Positions 43,201 to 55,219 of a stretch of 64,000 nucleotides of DNA are shown in pieces; the stretch's first letter is position 1, and the number at the start of each line of letters is the position of its first letter. The notes under the pieces were generated by a model. The model had not been told where the DNA came from and ran no database searches. It saw nothing but the letters and a program-made list of their open reading frames with translations. The DNA is from Sipunculus nudus (lineage: Eukaryota; Annelida; Sipuncula; Golfingiida; Sipunculidae), in the NCBI GenBank assembly GCA_026874595.1, contig CM049313.1, positions 14,505,508-14,569,507 on the forward strand. Reading direction: 5' to 3'. The position numbers were made by a program, and so were the translations under genes.

Positions 43201-44209
43201 ATTAGGCTTAGGTGAGAAAGGCAGTTGTCCCGAGTAAACTGTGACAAATTACTGGTTCAAGCTACTGCACCGTGTGAACTCTGTACCTGCATCTGCCAAG
43301 CTATATTTATACATACAAACACAATCTTGGCCTGCCGGAATGTCTGTTGCAGGCCTTTTTTTCTCTCCCGGCGAAGGGAGTCACATGAGATGGTCTAATT
43401 ATGCATTCCATCGCCGCAAATGCCACCTGGCTTGAAGAAAAAAAATAATAAATCTTAAAGAAACAGCTTAGCCTAAATAACGAATAACAGTCATAGCAAT
43501 TCTCTATTCTTTAATTTTAAAAGAATTAACTTTCACGCAGCTTATCACATACCAGGTACGATAAATATACATGGCATACATTGTGTACTCAAAATATCAT
43601 GGTAGTGACGTCATTTTTTTACCCCTTATACTTGTCGGCAAGGCGACACATGTATATATACATGGTCCATATACATGCAAGAACATTATGTTGTTACGGA
43701 ACCTAATAACAACAGATCACGTAGTCGTGGCGAGCATAAATTTTGTGACGGAGATAAATAAAAATAAAATTCTGTAACACTAGGCAGCGTGAAATGTCTA
43801 GGGGAATGGATAAAGAAGTTTTTTTTTTTTGTTAACAAATAATAATGATTTATACTTAAAACAACCCTTACATTACAATACACTAAATCAATACAATTAC
43901 ACAGTATAACAACAGTTTCATAGTAAATTAATACTATTACACAGAATAATAAATAAAGTGTGCAGTACCAGAGTCCGAATCCCAGGCTTCTCTGGATACC
44001 ACCACTGTCACAGCATCAAAACGTCTTTTAAAATATATAATCTAGAACACACTTGAAACATCTAGAACAAAGAAAGCTATGTTTCTACACGTCAGACCCC
44101 AAACGTGGGCCGGGCCAACTGGCACGTCTCCCATGGCAACGAACAATGCTTGCGCTATACGGACACATGCAAGACTCCTGCGCACAATAGAAGAGACACC
44201 CGTAACAAT

Positions 44210-44870
44210 GTACTCATGTATTGATGTAGGGGACTTTCGTCTATATTACTATTTCATTTCCACTGTACATCATGTAATTGTCTTATCTTTGATTTTAGAC
44301 TTGAACTCCTTATGTTCGTTGTTGGTCATTGTACTGCAAGAGTTCAGGGATTAAGAGCCGGGCCGATTTTACTCACCTTCGAAAGAGCGCGCGGTCTAAA
44401 TATACTTAACAGTTCCTTGTCACATCAAGCATACTTGATGTATTGTCTTGTTGTCCGGTTTTTAGTTCGTAACTTGCACACATACACTTAGCTGATGATA
44501 ATGCAGAAATCCTGGCTGATAATGATACATTACACCTGGCTGATGCACGCATTATACCTAGCTGATGATAATGCAGTATACCTGGCTTATAATAATACAT
44601 TACACCTGGCTGATGCACGCATTATACCTAGCTGATGATAATGCAGTATACCGGCTGATGACACTGCATTACACCGGGCCCCTTAATGCACAACTAGCGT
44701 ATTCTTAAATGGTCACACATCATGTCGCTTGCTTATTGGTCGCTCTGACTTGTTTGATTATTATAGCCTCAAGGAACATTACGTGCAAATGTTATTTTGT
44801 GACGGCGGATTTACTGAATTAATTGATGTTCAAGAAAATGCCGAGTTCTGCTTCTGAAAATGGAAGAGAA
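44210..44870. repeat. Dispersed repeat, copy 1 (with inner microrepeats)
   Basis: Shares GGACTTTCG, TAAATATACTTAACAGT, AAGCATACTTGAT and a run of CTGGCTGATGATAATGCAG-type steps with 50690-51300. The inner steps (44480-44670) are about 16-18 bp, in a larger ~78-bp repeat: CTGATGCACGCATTATACCT occurs at about 44537 and 44613. Confidence 0.7.
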
Positions 44871-45480
44871 ATAGATTTGCTTAATGTCACAATTGCATTG
44901 TAGATTACCAAAAGCTCAAGAGTTGAGTTATTCAAGAGATCCATTCAAGGACGATGGAACAGTTGCGTATCTGGATTGAAGTGTCGGGGGTCATGCCCCA
45001 GCCCGTTTATAATGAATTAAGTTCATTGTAATTGTAAAACGCAGTCCTTAAACTCTGACCATTGATATTTGTAGGTGTACGAACGTTGCATTGTACATAA
45101 TATCGTGCCAAAGACAGTTGTTTCCAACAGTATAATACTTTAAGTTGTTTTTTTTATTATTTTCAGATTATTTTGGTTATATTTGTTCGTCTGTCAACAG
45201 GACTTAAAAAACTTAAGATATTCATTTCTTAATTTTAAATTTTTCATCATGTCACACGGGACATTTGATCCCTATGTTATATTGCAGTTCTTGAGACAGT
45301 TAACGAGGTTAAACAATTTAATCATATCATCATCTAAATACCTACAATAGCGAAACGATCAAAGTCACCTTTGGGCCAGGGATCCATTGGTTCCGATGCT
45401 CAGGTGAATTAGTCCTTAAGGTTCTTTTAAAATCTTTTTTTAGCTCATCTGACTGAAAGTCATCTGAGCTATAGCAATCA

Positions 45481-45556
45481 CTCTTTGTCCGTCGTCCGTC
45501 TGTCCGTCTGTCTGTCCGTCTGTCCGTCTGTCCGTCTGTCTGTCCGTCTGTCCGTT
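45481..45556. repeat. (GTCCGTCT)n microsatellite
   Basis: Imperfect TCCG/TCTG tetramer run. The minus-strand ORF over it is a run of QTDRQTD repeats, an artefact. Confidence 0.9.
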
Positions 45557-45599
45557 AACCAGGCACAAATCGTTACCGCTGGACCTAGAACCTTTTAAC

Positions 45600-47555
45600 T
45601 TGAGATTCTGAGATTTCCATGAAAAATCTCCTTGGAAACCAGAAATTAGGTCTCTGTTACCCATATCCTTCGAGGAATGGGGCCCCAAAGTACCCCCAAG
45701 AAAAGTCAAAAATTTCATACAAAAACTTCAATATCTCATTAACTACTTGACTGATGGTCATGATTTTTGGCATACATATTGATCATGAGATGTGTCATCA
45801 CTTCCTGCAGACTGGTGGCGCCACCTGTATCGTTGGATTTTAAATGAATTTTTTTCTCTATTTTTGAGACCTTTCAAAATGTGAACATCTGTTAACAAGG
45901 CACAAATCGTAAAGACTGGGCCTAGAATCTTAATTCTTGACACACTGAGCGGTCAATGAAAAATCTTCTTGGAAACCAGAAATTAGGTCTCTGTTACCCA
46001 TATCCTTTGAGCTATGGGGCCCCAAAGTACCCCCCCAGAGTAGTCAAAAATTTCATACAAAAACTTCAATATCTCAATAACTACATCACTGATGGTCATG
46101 ATTTTTGGCATACATATTGATCATGAGATGTTCCATCAGTTCCTGCAGACTGGTGGCGCCACCTGTATTGTTCGATTTTTGACGATTTTTTCCTATATTT
46201 TTGAGACCTTTAAGGATGCTGTCATCTGTTAGCGTGGCACAAAACGTAACGACTGGACCTAGAATCTTCATTCTCGATACACTAAGAGACCTATAAAAAG
46301 TCTCCATGGAAACCAGAAATTAGGTCTCTGTTACCCATATTCTTTGAGCTATGGGGCCCCAAAGTACCCCCCCAGAGTAGTCAAAAATTTCATACAAAAA
46401 CTTCAATATCTCAATAACTACATCACTGATGGTCATGATTTTTGGCATACATATTGATCATGAGATGTTCCATCAGTTCCTGCAGACTGGTGGCGCCACC
46501 TGTATTGTTCGATTTTTGACGATTTTTTCCTATATTTTTGAGACCTTTAAGGATGCTGTCATCTGTTAGCGTGGCACAAAACGTAACGACTGGACCTAGA
46601 ATCTTCATTCTCGATACACTGAGAGACCTATAAAAAGTCTCCATGGAAACCAGAAATTAGGTCTCTGTTACCCATATTCTTTGAGCTATGGGGCCCCAAA
46701 TTACCCCCCAGAGTAGTCAAAAATTTCATACAAAAACTTCAATATCTCAATAACTACATCACTGATGGTCATGATTTTTGGCATACATATTGATCAAGAG
46801 ATGTTCCATCAGTTCCTGCAGACTGGTGGCTCAAACTGTATTTGTTCGGTTTTTTTTACGAATTTTTTCTCTATTTTTGAGACCTTTAAAGATATGAACA
46901 TCTGTTAACAGGGCACAAATCATAAAAACTGGACCTAGAATCTTCATTCTTGACACACAGGGAGACCCATGAAAATTCTCCATGGAAACCTGAAATTAGG
47001 TCTCTGTTACCCATATTCTTTAGGCTGTATGGCTCCAAAATACCCCCCAGAATAATGGAAAATATGATACAAAAATTGCAGTATCTCAATAACTACAACA
47101 CTGATGGTCATGATTTTCGGCATACATATTGATGATAAGCTGTTCCATCAGTTTCTGCAGACTGGGTGCGCCGCCTCTATTTTTTTTTTTTTTTCAAATT
47201 TTTACGAATTTTTTTTCTCCTCTTTTTTTGAGACCTTTAAAGATGTGGTTATCTATCAACAGGGTAAAAATTGCAAAAACTGGACCTAGAAACTTCATTC
47301 TTGTCATGCAAGGAGGCCCATGAAGAGTGCCAGTGGAAACTTGAAATTAGGTCTCTGTTACCCATATCCTTCAAGCTATAGGACTCTGAAGTATCCCTCA
47401 GAATAATGGACAATTTGATACAAAAGCTGAAGTATCTGAACAACTAATACGGAGATCATCATGGTTCTTTGCATGGAAATTGACCATTAAGTGTTTTTAT
47501 TAGTTTCTGCAGACTGGTGGAGCCACCTGTATTTTTGTAACCTCCAAAACGAAGT
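45600..47555. repeat. 337-bp tandem array, six copies
   Basis: CTGATGGTCATGATTTTTGG starts recur at 45751, 46089, 46426, 46762 and 47101 and, diverged, near 47450 (336-349 bp apart). Copies 2 and 3 are almost identical, so they duplicated recently. Each unit has CTGGTGGCGCCACCTGT, a TTTTTTCTCTATTTTTGAGA block, GGACCTAGAATCTTCATTC and AATTAGGTCTCTGTTACCCA. Confidence 0.95.
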
Positions 47556-47689
47556 TTTGCAGATAATATGTTTTTGACCGCGTTCCTCCGCCGCCGCCAC
47601 GTTTGTTTCCAGATAGCTCCTCTGAGAAATATGGACCGATTTTTCCGAAACTTTCACCAATTATCGAGACACATGTGAACTAGTGCCTA

Positions 47690-48610
47690 ACCAATTTGTG
47701 TTGACCTCTGACCTTTCCCCTCTATCCAGCGTCCATTTGTGCGTCTGTTTCAACACATAAACCCTCATATCTCGGGAACTGATTGATCAATCAGGAAATA
47801 AAATTTATACAAATGTAGGCCTTGGATTGCTTTATTACATACACAAAAATGGTGGCGCCACCTGTAACAATGTTTGCACAGCGTCCATCTGTTTATCTGC
47901 CTTGGGTTAAAATCACTCATATCTCTGCAGTGAATTGACTTATTCACCTGAAATTCGGCATGCATATACATCCAGGATAGCTTTCTTGATTTTATGACAG
48001 ATGGCGCCACCTACATTCACGTTCACGCTGATCACATCCAAGCTCATATCTCAGGAACCATTTGACCGATTGGGCCAAAATTTTGCATGTGTATAGATCT
48101 CACAAAGCTCTTTATCATACGCAAAACTGGTGGAGCCACCTGCAACCATTTTTACACAGCGTCTGTCTGTTTTCTGCCGTGGGATAATGTCACTCATATC
48201 TCGGCAGTGGTTTGACATATCTGCCTAAAATTTTGCAGTTTATACATCCTGGATAGCTTTCTTGATTTTATGACAGGTGGTGCCACCTACATTCTAGTTT
48301 ATGCTGCAGACATCCGAGCTCATATCTCGGGAACCGTTTGAACGATTGGGCCAAAATTTTGCATGTGTATAGATCTCACATAGGTCTTTATCATACACAA
48401 AACTGGAGGGGCCACCTGCAACCATTTTTGCACAGCGTCTGTCTGTTTGTCTGCCGTCGGCTAAAATCACTCATATACATGTAGTGGTTTGACTTTTCTG
48501 CCTAAAATTTTGCAGATGTATAAAACTTGGACAGCTTTCTGGATTTGTGGTAGGTGGCACAACCTACATAAACATTCAGGCTGCAGACATCCATGCTAAT
48601 ATGCAACATA
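47690..48610. repeat. ~276-bp dimeric tandem array
   Basis: Alternating half-units (about 130 and 145 bp) each carry a GGTGG..CCACC palindrome at 47855, 48002, 48131, 48276, 48407 and 48549. Shared words are CTCATATCTCGGGAACC, GGGCCAAAATTTTGCATGTG and GCACAGCGTCTGTCTGTTT. Confidence 0.85.
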
Positions 48611-50579
48611 CCTCACTCTATTTCCCCTTGCCACTCAATCCATGCCTCACTTCAACCGTTCCACTCTGATTTTGGCGGATACACGTAGTCACTTGTCGGC
48701 TACCCGTATTCTAGTTTTTAAAGTTTACACATTTTTTCTCTATTTTTGAGATATATAAATACAGACTAAATCTTGGCCTGTTGGTTAATCTGTTTGATGC
48801 TTCAGTTGAATGGGTATATACTACCATTCTGATGATAAAATTTCCTTTAGCGAATCTCTTCCCAGTCAGCTGAGCGTCATGACCAATGGGTCACTTGTTT
48901 TCAAAATGTGGTCAGTTGGGACTTCAAAAGTTCAGAGTTATAAATGCATTTTATATTATTGTTATTTGGTAATTAGAAATTTTCCATAAGATAATACTTA
49001 CAGTGGTATGTTGACAAAGAAAATGACTGTCAAAGAGCGAATATTATACCTCAGTTGGGTTTAACATGGCGGCATTAGAAATATGATTGCTGTAATTTTA
49101 TCGTCTAAAACATAGAAAGAAAATGAGTAGTAAAAAATTAAAAAAAAAATGATGTATGTGGCACCAGGTAATACCTGATTTAAAGAACACTTGATCCAAC
49201 GTTACCTGAGAATAAAATAAACACACAAGGTTCCAGGATACCATATCAAGCCGTAATTAAAAATCTTATAGAATATGATAGTATCAATGTATGTTTTGCA
49301 ATGTCAAGATAACGGTAAAACGGGAATAAAAAATACAGATGCATCAGGTTTTGGAACACTGTACCTTGAAGAGAAAATTAATTATGAATGGCGCCACCAG
49401 CCCTCTTGAACTGAAGGAAGTAGTCATGATCAATATCATACCAAGTGCCAGGACACCAGATAAATTCACAGCTGAGACACTGACATGAACGCTGTCATTT
49501 GACGGTCTCGAAAAAAAATAAAATAGAAAAAATGGTTAAAACCGAAAGAAAATCAAAAGTAGCGCCACAGTTTAGTACGACATTTTTAATTAATTGGGGG
49601 GGGGGGGATTTACAAGTCCCATAGATTAAATGATATAGGTCGCACTAACTTAGTTTTATGTTTCCAAGGAGATTTTTATTGACCTCCCTGGATTTTCAAT
49701 TTAGAGTTGCTAGCTCTAGTGGTTACGATTTGCGCCCTGCTAATTGACGACCGGACGGCCATTTCTATACCCCCGTTAACTTTAATTCAGCCGAGCTAAA
49801 AATCATATGGGGATTTAAGGTTTGTTTCGGGATTCCTTTGCTGGATACCCCAGGAGATTTTACTGTTTACACAAAACAACACTCTAAAAAATTGCCCCGT
49901 GCCAGAATATTTCCGTTTCAATAAGTCTCATGCAGTATCGGCTAACAGTGTTTCGTAAAGAGAATGTCATTATGGTTAAAATAACCTTCGTCAAACTTCA
50001 TATGTGGTGGCAGCTTTAATGCCGTCTTCCGTAACACCACTAGCTATGTCGTCACCCTATGTTATAACAATGCTCAAAATTATAGGTGCTTAGTCTTAAA
50101 CCTCCTATACCCCTCTCCCGACCATTCTTGGCCCTGGTAGACCCCGGCAAATTCTGTTTTAATACAAATGTGTGTATAAGGCAGTGATTCATACCGGGGA
50201 TATTAGAACGAAATGTATCTTCGCGTACTAATAAATTATTTCGCACATACCATGTTCACCAATTAATGAATATAAATGGCATATCTTTCAACATAGTAAT
50301 ATACAAGTGTTACTTAAGTCAACTCACATGGAACGATCAAACACTCATTTTTTGTGGCGTACTTATATATCTCATTCGAACTCAAACGACAAGGCGTAAC
50401 GGTTTCCTCTTATGTTATTGGCCATAAATAGTGCAATGCTGGTATTTTATCCATCCTTTTTGCCCAACTGAATGATAGTGGGCTTTTAGTTTTTTACTGT
50501 ATATCAAACAGTACAATATTTTGATAAAGATAAAACGTAGAAAATGAGAAATAGCTGAATACACACACATACACATTTA

Positions 50580-50594
50580 TATATATATATATTT

Positions 50595-50625
<31 letters not shown>

Positions 50626-50665
50626 TAGGTAGATTGATAGATAGATAGATAATTATGTATAAACT
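50580..50665. repeat. (AT)n, (GA)n and (GATA)n microsatellites
   Basis: Adjacent short runs of AT, GAGA and GATAGATA. Confidence 0.9.
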
Positions 50666-50689
50666 TGGTTCACATTCCTGCAAGAAAAT

Positions 50690-51300
50690 GATGTATTGAT
50701 AAAATGATGTAATGGACTTTCGCCTATATCACTGATCCATTTGAAGCTTACGCCGACTATATATCATTCGTTATGTTGGCCATTCTACTGTAACAGTTCA
50801 GTGATCAAGTCCTGGGCCGACAATGTATTCTGGCAGAAAAGCTATGTCTAAATTTACTTAACAGTACCTTTCACTTAAAGCATACTTGATTTATTATATT
50901 CTTTTTGTTTGGTATACAGTTTTTTACTTGTCAATGCGGTCACTAACTGTAACAATAACACCTGGCTGATGATATTACATTTCACTGGCTGATACACGCA
51001 CTATACCTTGATAATGTTAATGTCGTTTACCTGGCTGATGATAAAGAATTATACCTGGCAGATGATAATATATTATACCTGGAAGATGATAATGCAGTAA
51101 ACATATGGCTGATGATGCTGCATTACATTTGGCTCCTTAATGCACAAATGGCTAATTTATAAATGTATTGAAAGGCTAACTTGAATGTAAATGAGAAATG
51201 CTGGTTTGCTATTGCTTCAAGGCCTATAACGTGAACATGTTTTTTTCAACGGGGATTTACTGAAATTAGTAAATCTTGGAAGCATGTGATGTTTTACTGT
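50690..51300. repeat. Dispersed repeat, copy 2
   Basis: Homologous to 44210-44870 in the same order: GGACTTTCGCCTATAT, GTTCAGTGATCAAG, AAATTTACTTAACAGTACC, AAGCATACTTGAT, then ACCTGGCTGATGATA steps and GGCTCCTTAATGCACAA. Confidence 0.7.
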
Positions 51301-51817
51301 AAACGGAAGCTCTTTGTTTGAGTTACGACAAAGTTTGGTTCTGAAGTAATGCCGGCCATTCCCAACACCGTAATACCCAAATACAAGTTTCACAATTTAA
51401 CAATTAATCTCAATCATTAATGACACACAATTGTCAATGAATGTGATAAATTGGGCACTCACTGTCTCATTAAAAGGATAATATATACAAATATATAAAT
51501 TGAAATATATGGTCGGGAAATTCTGTAATATATAAAAAAATATCATCCGATTTTTTAGTTATTCTTTACATGTTTATTCGGCGATATACATATATACTAC
51601 GTATATGATGTTTTGCAAAATCTAGACAAAAACCGGGCTCAATTATGAGCTGGAGAATGAAACAAAAGAGCTGATGGCTGACCTTCGACCATGAGACGGG
51701 GCATGTGGGTCAACTAAGTTATAGCCCAGTGAAATAGTATGCATCATGTAAATTACTTAAACCTTACATGATACATTACATTTCACAGGCTATAACTAAT
51801 AATTTTTTTTCATGTAG

Positions 51818-52155
51818 GCTACTATCGTCATATTACGAAACAGATTAAACCGGCCGAGTGTTCTCCAGCGCTACATGCAACAGGCTCTCTTGGACAAAGC
51901 CGATCAAAAGGGACCCATTAGATGCAGGTTGGCGGCTCAGGATGATTTCGAGGCTGTAGTCGCCATTAGGAGGGATGATCCTCTGGATTACTTGGAATAT
52001 ATGTACCACCAGATACTCGCACGTCCTAGATGTCAAGCATACGTCGCTGAGTTTAGCCATGACAACATGACACTCAGGCCTTCGGAAATAAACTGATAGG
52101 GCCTGGAGTCATGATGGCAGTCACAAGAGAACGCCCATTCTAAGGGTCGGATCAA
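51818..52155 (+). pseudogene. GNAT acetyltransferase exon (NAT16/histidine-acetyltransferase-like), frameshifted
   Basis: A splice acceptor TTTTTTTCATGTAG|GCT opens a plus frame reading LQRYMQQALLDKADQKG, then the start of a GNAT domain: RLAAQDDFEAVVAI, then PLDYLEYMYHQILARP and QAYVAEF. This is the pattern of the NAT16/histidine N-acetyltransferase group (RxAxxxDFxxVxxI...DYLPxxYHxxLxxPxR..VAE). The frame then runs into a stop at 52094. Skipping about 29 bases after VAEF restores the expected next strand, GNKLIGPGVMMAV, in another frame. No donor fits at the break, and the acetyl-CoA-binding part is absent. So it is most likely a partial, broken copy. An intact gene with an unusual splice is less likely. 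Confidence 0.6.
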
Positions 52156-52794
52156 AATATTTACTGTCTGGTATTATTTGGCATCACAGGCTTATAAAGT
52201 CGTATTATATGTGCTTAATATCGAAGAAGAAATGTTGTTACACAAAAATAATTACATTTTTTACCTCCTTTCATCACTGTGGCACCGATTCACGTGAAGC
52301 GGTACTTCTCATTCAAAACTAAAGGTGTCATGGCGCGGTCGTGTATGTAAAACTTGGAAGTCGGAAGCCGGAAGCCGGAAACCAAGGAATGTCTTATAAA
52401 TAAAGCAGTTTAAAGCATGTACAAAATGCTAACGCTTCAATACCATTTTGTTTTTCCCCCGATAGAATAAGATCTTTATTATCATTCTGTGAAGAATAAT
52501 AGTGATCCATTCCTTAATCTGAAAGTTATGGATGATTTTGTGCTCGGAAGCCATCTCGGATTTCAGGCAGAAGTGATGGGATGTGATCCAATGTGTATAA
52601 CTCGGAAGTCACAGAGACGCACTGGTTAACTTGTGGTCAGTTAAGAGCCACAGCCCAAATGCAGTTTCATTATAATTATAGCTGCATGTAAATATTAAAA
52701 TTGCTTATGCATGATTCTGCTTTTAATGAGTGTATAATACAATACATGATACATAATCGAAAAACTATAACTTCTTAATTTTTTTATTTGTTAG

Positions 52795-52798
<4 letters not shown>

Positions 52799-52852
<54 letters not shown>
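52799..52852. repeat. (AT)n microsatellite
   Basis: About 27 AT units. Confidence 0.95.
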
Positions 52853-52856
<4 letters not shown>

Positions 52857-53284
52857 GTGTGGGTTTATTTTCACGTAATATATTTCACCCCATCTAAAGC
52901 TTTGTTTTTGTTAAAGATATTTATATTTACATGGGGAGGGTATGGGAAGGGAATAATTTTTAAAATATGCAATGTAAAGAGGACATTTTGAGGCACCTAA
53001 AACAAATGATTATGAGGATTTTCTGTTCCGCAACTATTCTCCTACATGCTTTTGAACAATATATTAAAACCTGATGTTGTTGGGCTTTAATATTTATATT
53101 TCTATAAAATTACGGTATAAACTGGAAAGTCCAAATATTCAAAAGTTCATAACATGTTAATGTCAATGATGAAACGCGCGTCTATACATTTATAACTTTC
53201 AAAATGTCACTATTTAAAGGTAGTACTCGTTGTCAAATAATTAATATGTTTAAATCTTATGACAATCTTTGCATTTGACCGACT

Positions 53285-53453
53285 TTTGTGATCTGTGAGC
53301 GCCCAGGCTCGGGCAGCAGAGCACAGTGCGTGAGTCTGAGTATCAGCCGAGGAGGCGTGAGATTTTTCACGGTCGATCCAACCCCGAGCTCAGCTCTGTG
53401 GGAGACCGTGCATGACTCGCACGGTAATGCGATGGGGGGGGGGGGGGGGGGAT
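53285..53453 (+). mobile_element. tRNA-derived SINE copy with poly(G) tail tract
   Basis: Shares GAGTCTGAGTATCAGCCGAG, GTGAGATTTTTCACGGTCG and CCGAGCTCAGCTCTG with the copies at 11.8 and 16.8 kb. Ends at an 18-base G run (53434-53451). Confidence 0.55.
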
Positions 53454-54687
53454 TCCTCAATATACTAGTTTATATTTGGATGCTCTCATAGTGGAGTAAA
53501 TCACAAACTTATGAATTGGAAAGTAAAAAATATAATGAAATTGCTGGGGAATAAAAAAAGTAATCTGAAAAATAAAGGAAAATTAATTACGAATTAATTG
53601 GAAAATAACTCGATAAAATGAGAGATATTACGTCTGAACGGGCTTGCGCCCTCTATGGATGCACCACTGAATAATAAATATGTTATAATAAACCCTAATA
53701 CGAAATTAAAAATAGTAATAAATTACGATGTCATTCAAAATAAAAACAGTAATATATTTCCCATACGTTGAACAAATATGAAAATTCAATATATTTTGAT
53801 CCTTATAAAAATCTTTATCTGAATATTCTGTGTATACTGACTATTTTTATTTGATTCTTATATTTTTATCCTCAGAAAACAAAATTAACCGGACTATAGT
53901 CGGAATTCTCGATACAGTAGTACCGTGCGCTTTCGGACATCCTTCTCTCCGAACAAAATAGTTGCTGGTACCAGGTTCTTAATTAAACAGAATGTGTTAT
54001 ATCTGTAACATTTGCTATGTAACAATTTATTTTTAAACATTTACTGAACTTTCCCCCAACATAAAATACGTAACAGCGTAAAATATTGATGAGTTAATAT
54101 AATCTTGTTTTACAAATGAAATAAAATATCAATATAATATAATATAAAAAAACAGCATCATGAATGTTAAAAAACAGATTGAGTTTATGAAATATATGTC
54201 ATATTGAAATAATTGAAAATGCTTGACACGTTTGCTGACGATATGATGACCGGTGCATTAGCCAATACTGGCTTCCGAGTTTTTCACATCTGGACCATAA
54301 TCGGGCATTTCCGAGAAAAAAAAAATAGTCTATAACTTCGGATGGATAACTTTGATTTTTGCATTATGATAGAAAAAACCTTATTCTATCAATAAACATA
54401 AAATGGTACTTTCCATTGATCTAGTAGCATATTAATTATGCTTCGATCATTGCTTTATTTAAAAAAATCCTTGCTTCCGACTTCCGACTTCCGAGTTTTA
54501 CACATAGCCGTTTGGGAATCCCCTACCGGAAGTTATGGTTCTCCCGCTGACAGACGTGGAGACGAGTTTTTCGAGTAAAACTAGCCTCGGTATTAAAAAC
54601 TGCTGCACGAATACACGTAAGTCAACCGTGGATGTAATAATAATTATTTTCGCCAACAGAATAACGTCACTTTTTGTCTTCACTCAG

Positions 54688-54871
54688 GAAAATGACAGCT
54701 CGAGAAGTAGATGAAAATGAAAAATTAGTGTCAGAAATGGCGTGCACATCTGCACGTACTAGAATTGATGCGAACCCAATAGCTTGTACTGTCACCCCAT
54801 CGTCTTCAGTATATCTAAAATCGACGTTTGGGGTGACAAGCTGTCGCTACGCTGAGTTGGACCAGGAGGTC
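54688..54871 (+). CDS. Orphan exon-like ORF
   Basis: A good acceptor (TTTTTGTCTTCACTCAG|G) and a good donor (GAGGTC|GTAAGT) bound 184 nt with one open frame, including an in-frame ATG at 54692 (AAAATGA). The product MTAREVDENEKLVSEMACTS ... STFGVTSCRYAELDQEV has no domain I recognise. Its phase (needs two upstream bases) does not fit a direct join to the DEG/ENaC exon at 38388-38588. It could be an internal exon of an unknown gene, a first coding exon, or chance. Confidence 0.3.
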
Positions 54872-54916
54872 GTAAGTATTATCAGTCAACTATATGTCTC
54901 TTTATTGTATCTCAGT

Positions 54917-55215
54917 TTTGATCATTGGGGAATGGCGTCAAGAGATATAATTATAGGCAATAAGAAGTAAAATATCTGACCCAGTTTGTTCATTTTGGCT
55001 AAATACAACTTTTCAAGGAAACCCATCCAGGTACATGAACTTAATAGCTCAAATGCAAGTGTTTGGTCATTAGGGAATGGCGTAATATCAAGAGCTATTA
55101 TTTTATGCAATAAGAAGTATATTATCTGACGCTGTTAGATCATTTTTACTAAATACAACTTTTTCCTGGATACCCCTGCAGGTACTTAAGTTAAAAACTC
55201 AAATTCAACTGGTTT
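54917..55215. repeat. ~150-bp tandem duplication
   Basis: GATCATTGGGGAATGGCGT to ACTTAATAGCTCAAATGC, then again GGTCATTAGGGAATGGCGT to TTAAAAACTCAAATTCAACT. Both contain CAATAAGAAGTA and CTAAATACAACTTTT. Confidence 0.8.
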
Positions 55216-55219
55216 ATGC

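Larger units (their letters stand above)
45437..49802. repeat. Compound repeat bounded by inverted TTTTTAGCTC ends
   Basis: The left edge TTTTTAGCTCATCTGACTG and the right edge TTCAGCCGAGCTAAAAA form an inverted pair. Inside are a GTCCGTCTGTCC microsatellite (45480-45555), a six-copy 337-bp array, a ~276-bp dimeric array, and unique-looking filler. The same termini close the repeats at 1-245, 1.89-2.87 and 42.39 kb, so this is a family of bracketed, array-carrying repeats. No protein is encoded. Insertion mechanism unknown. Confidence 0.6.

Noticed and set aside
45440-45718. ORF with QTDRQTDRRTDGQTDG
   Set aside because: Translation of the GTCCGTCT microsatellite in the compound repeat.
46086-46644. 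Two identical 73-codon minus ORFs
   Set aside because: They are the same frame in adjacent 337-bp array units, not a conserved gene.
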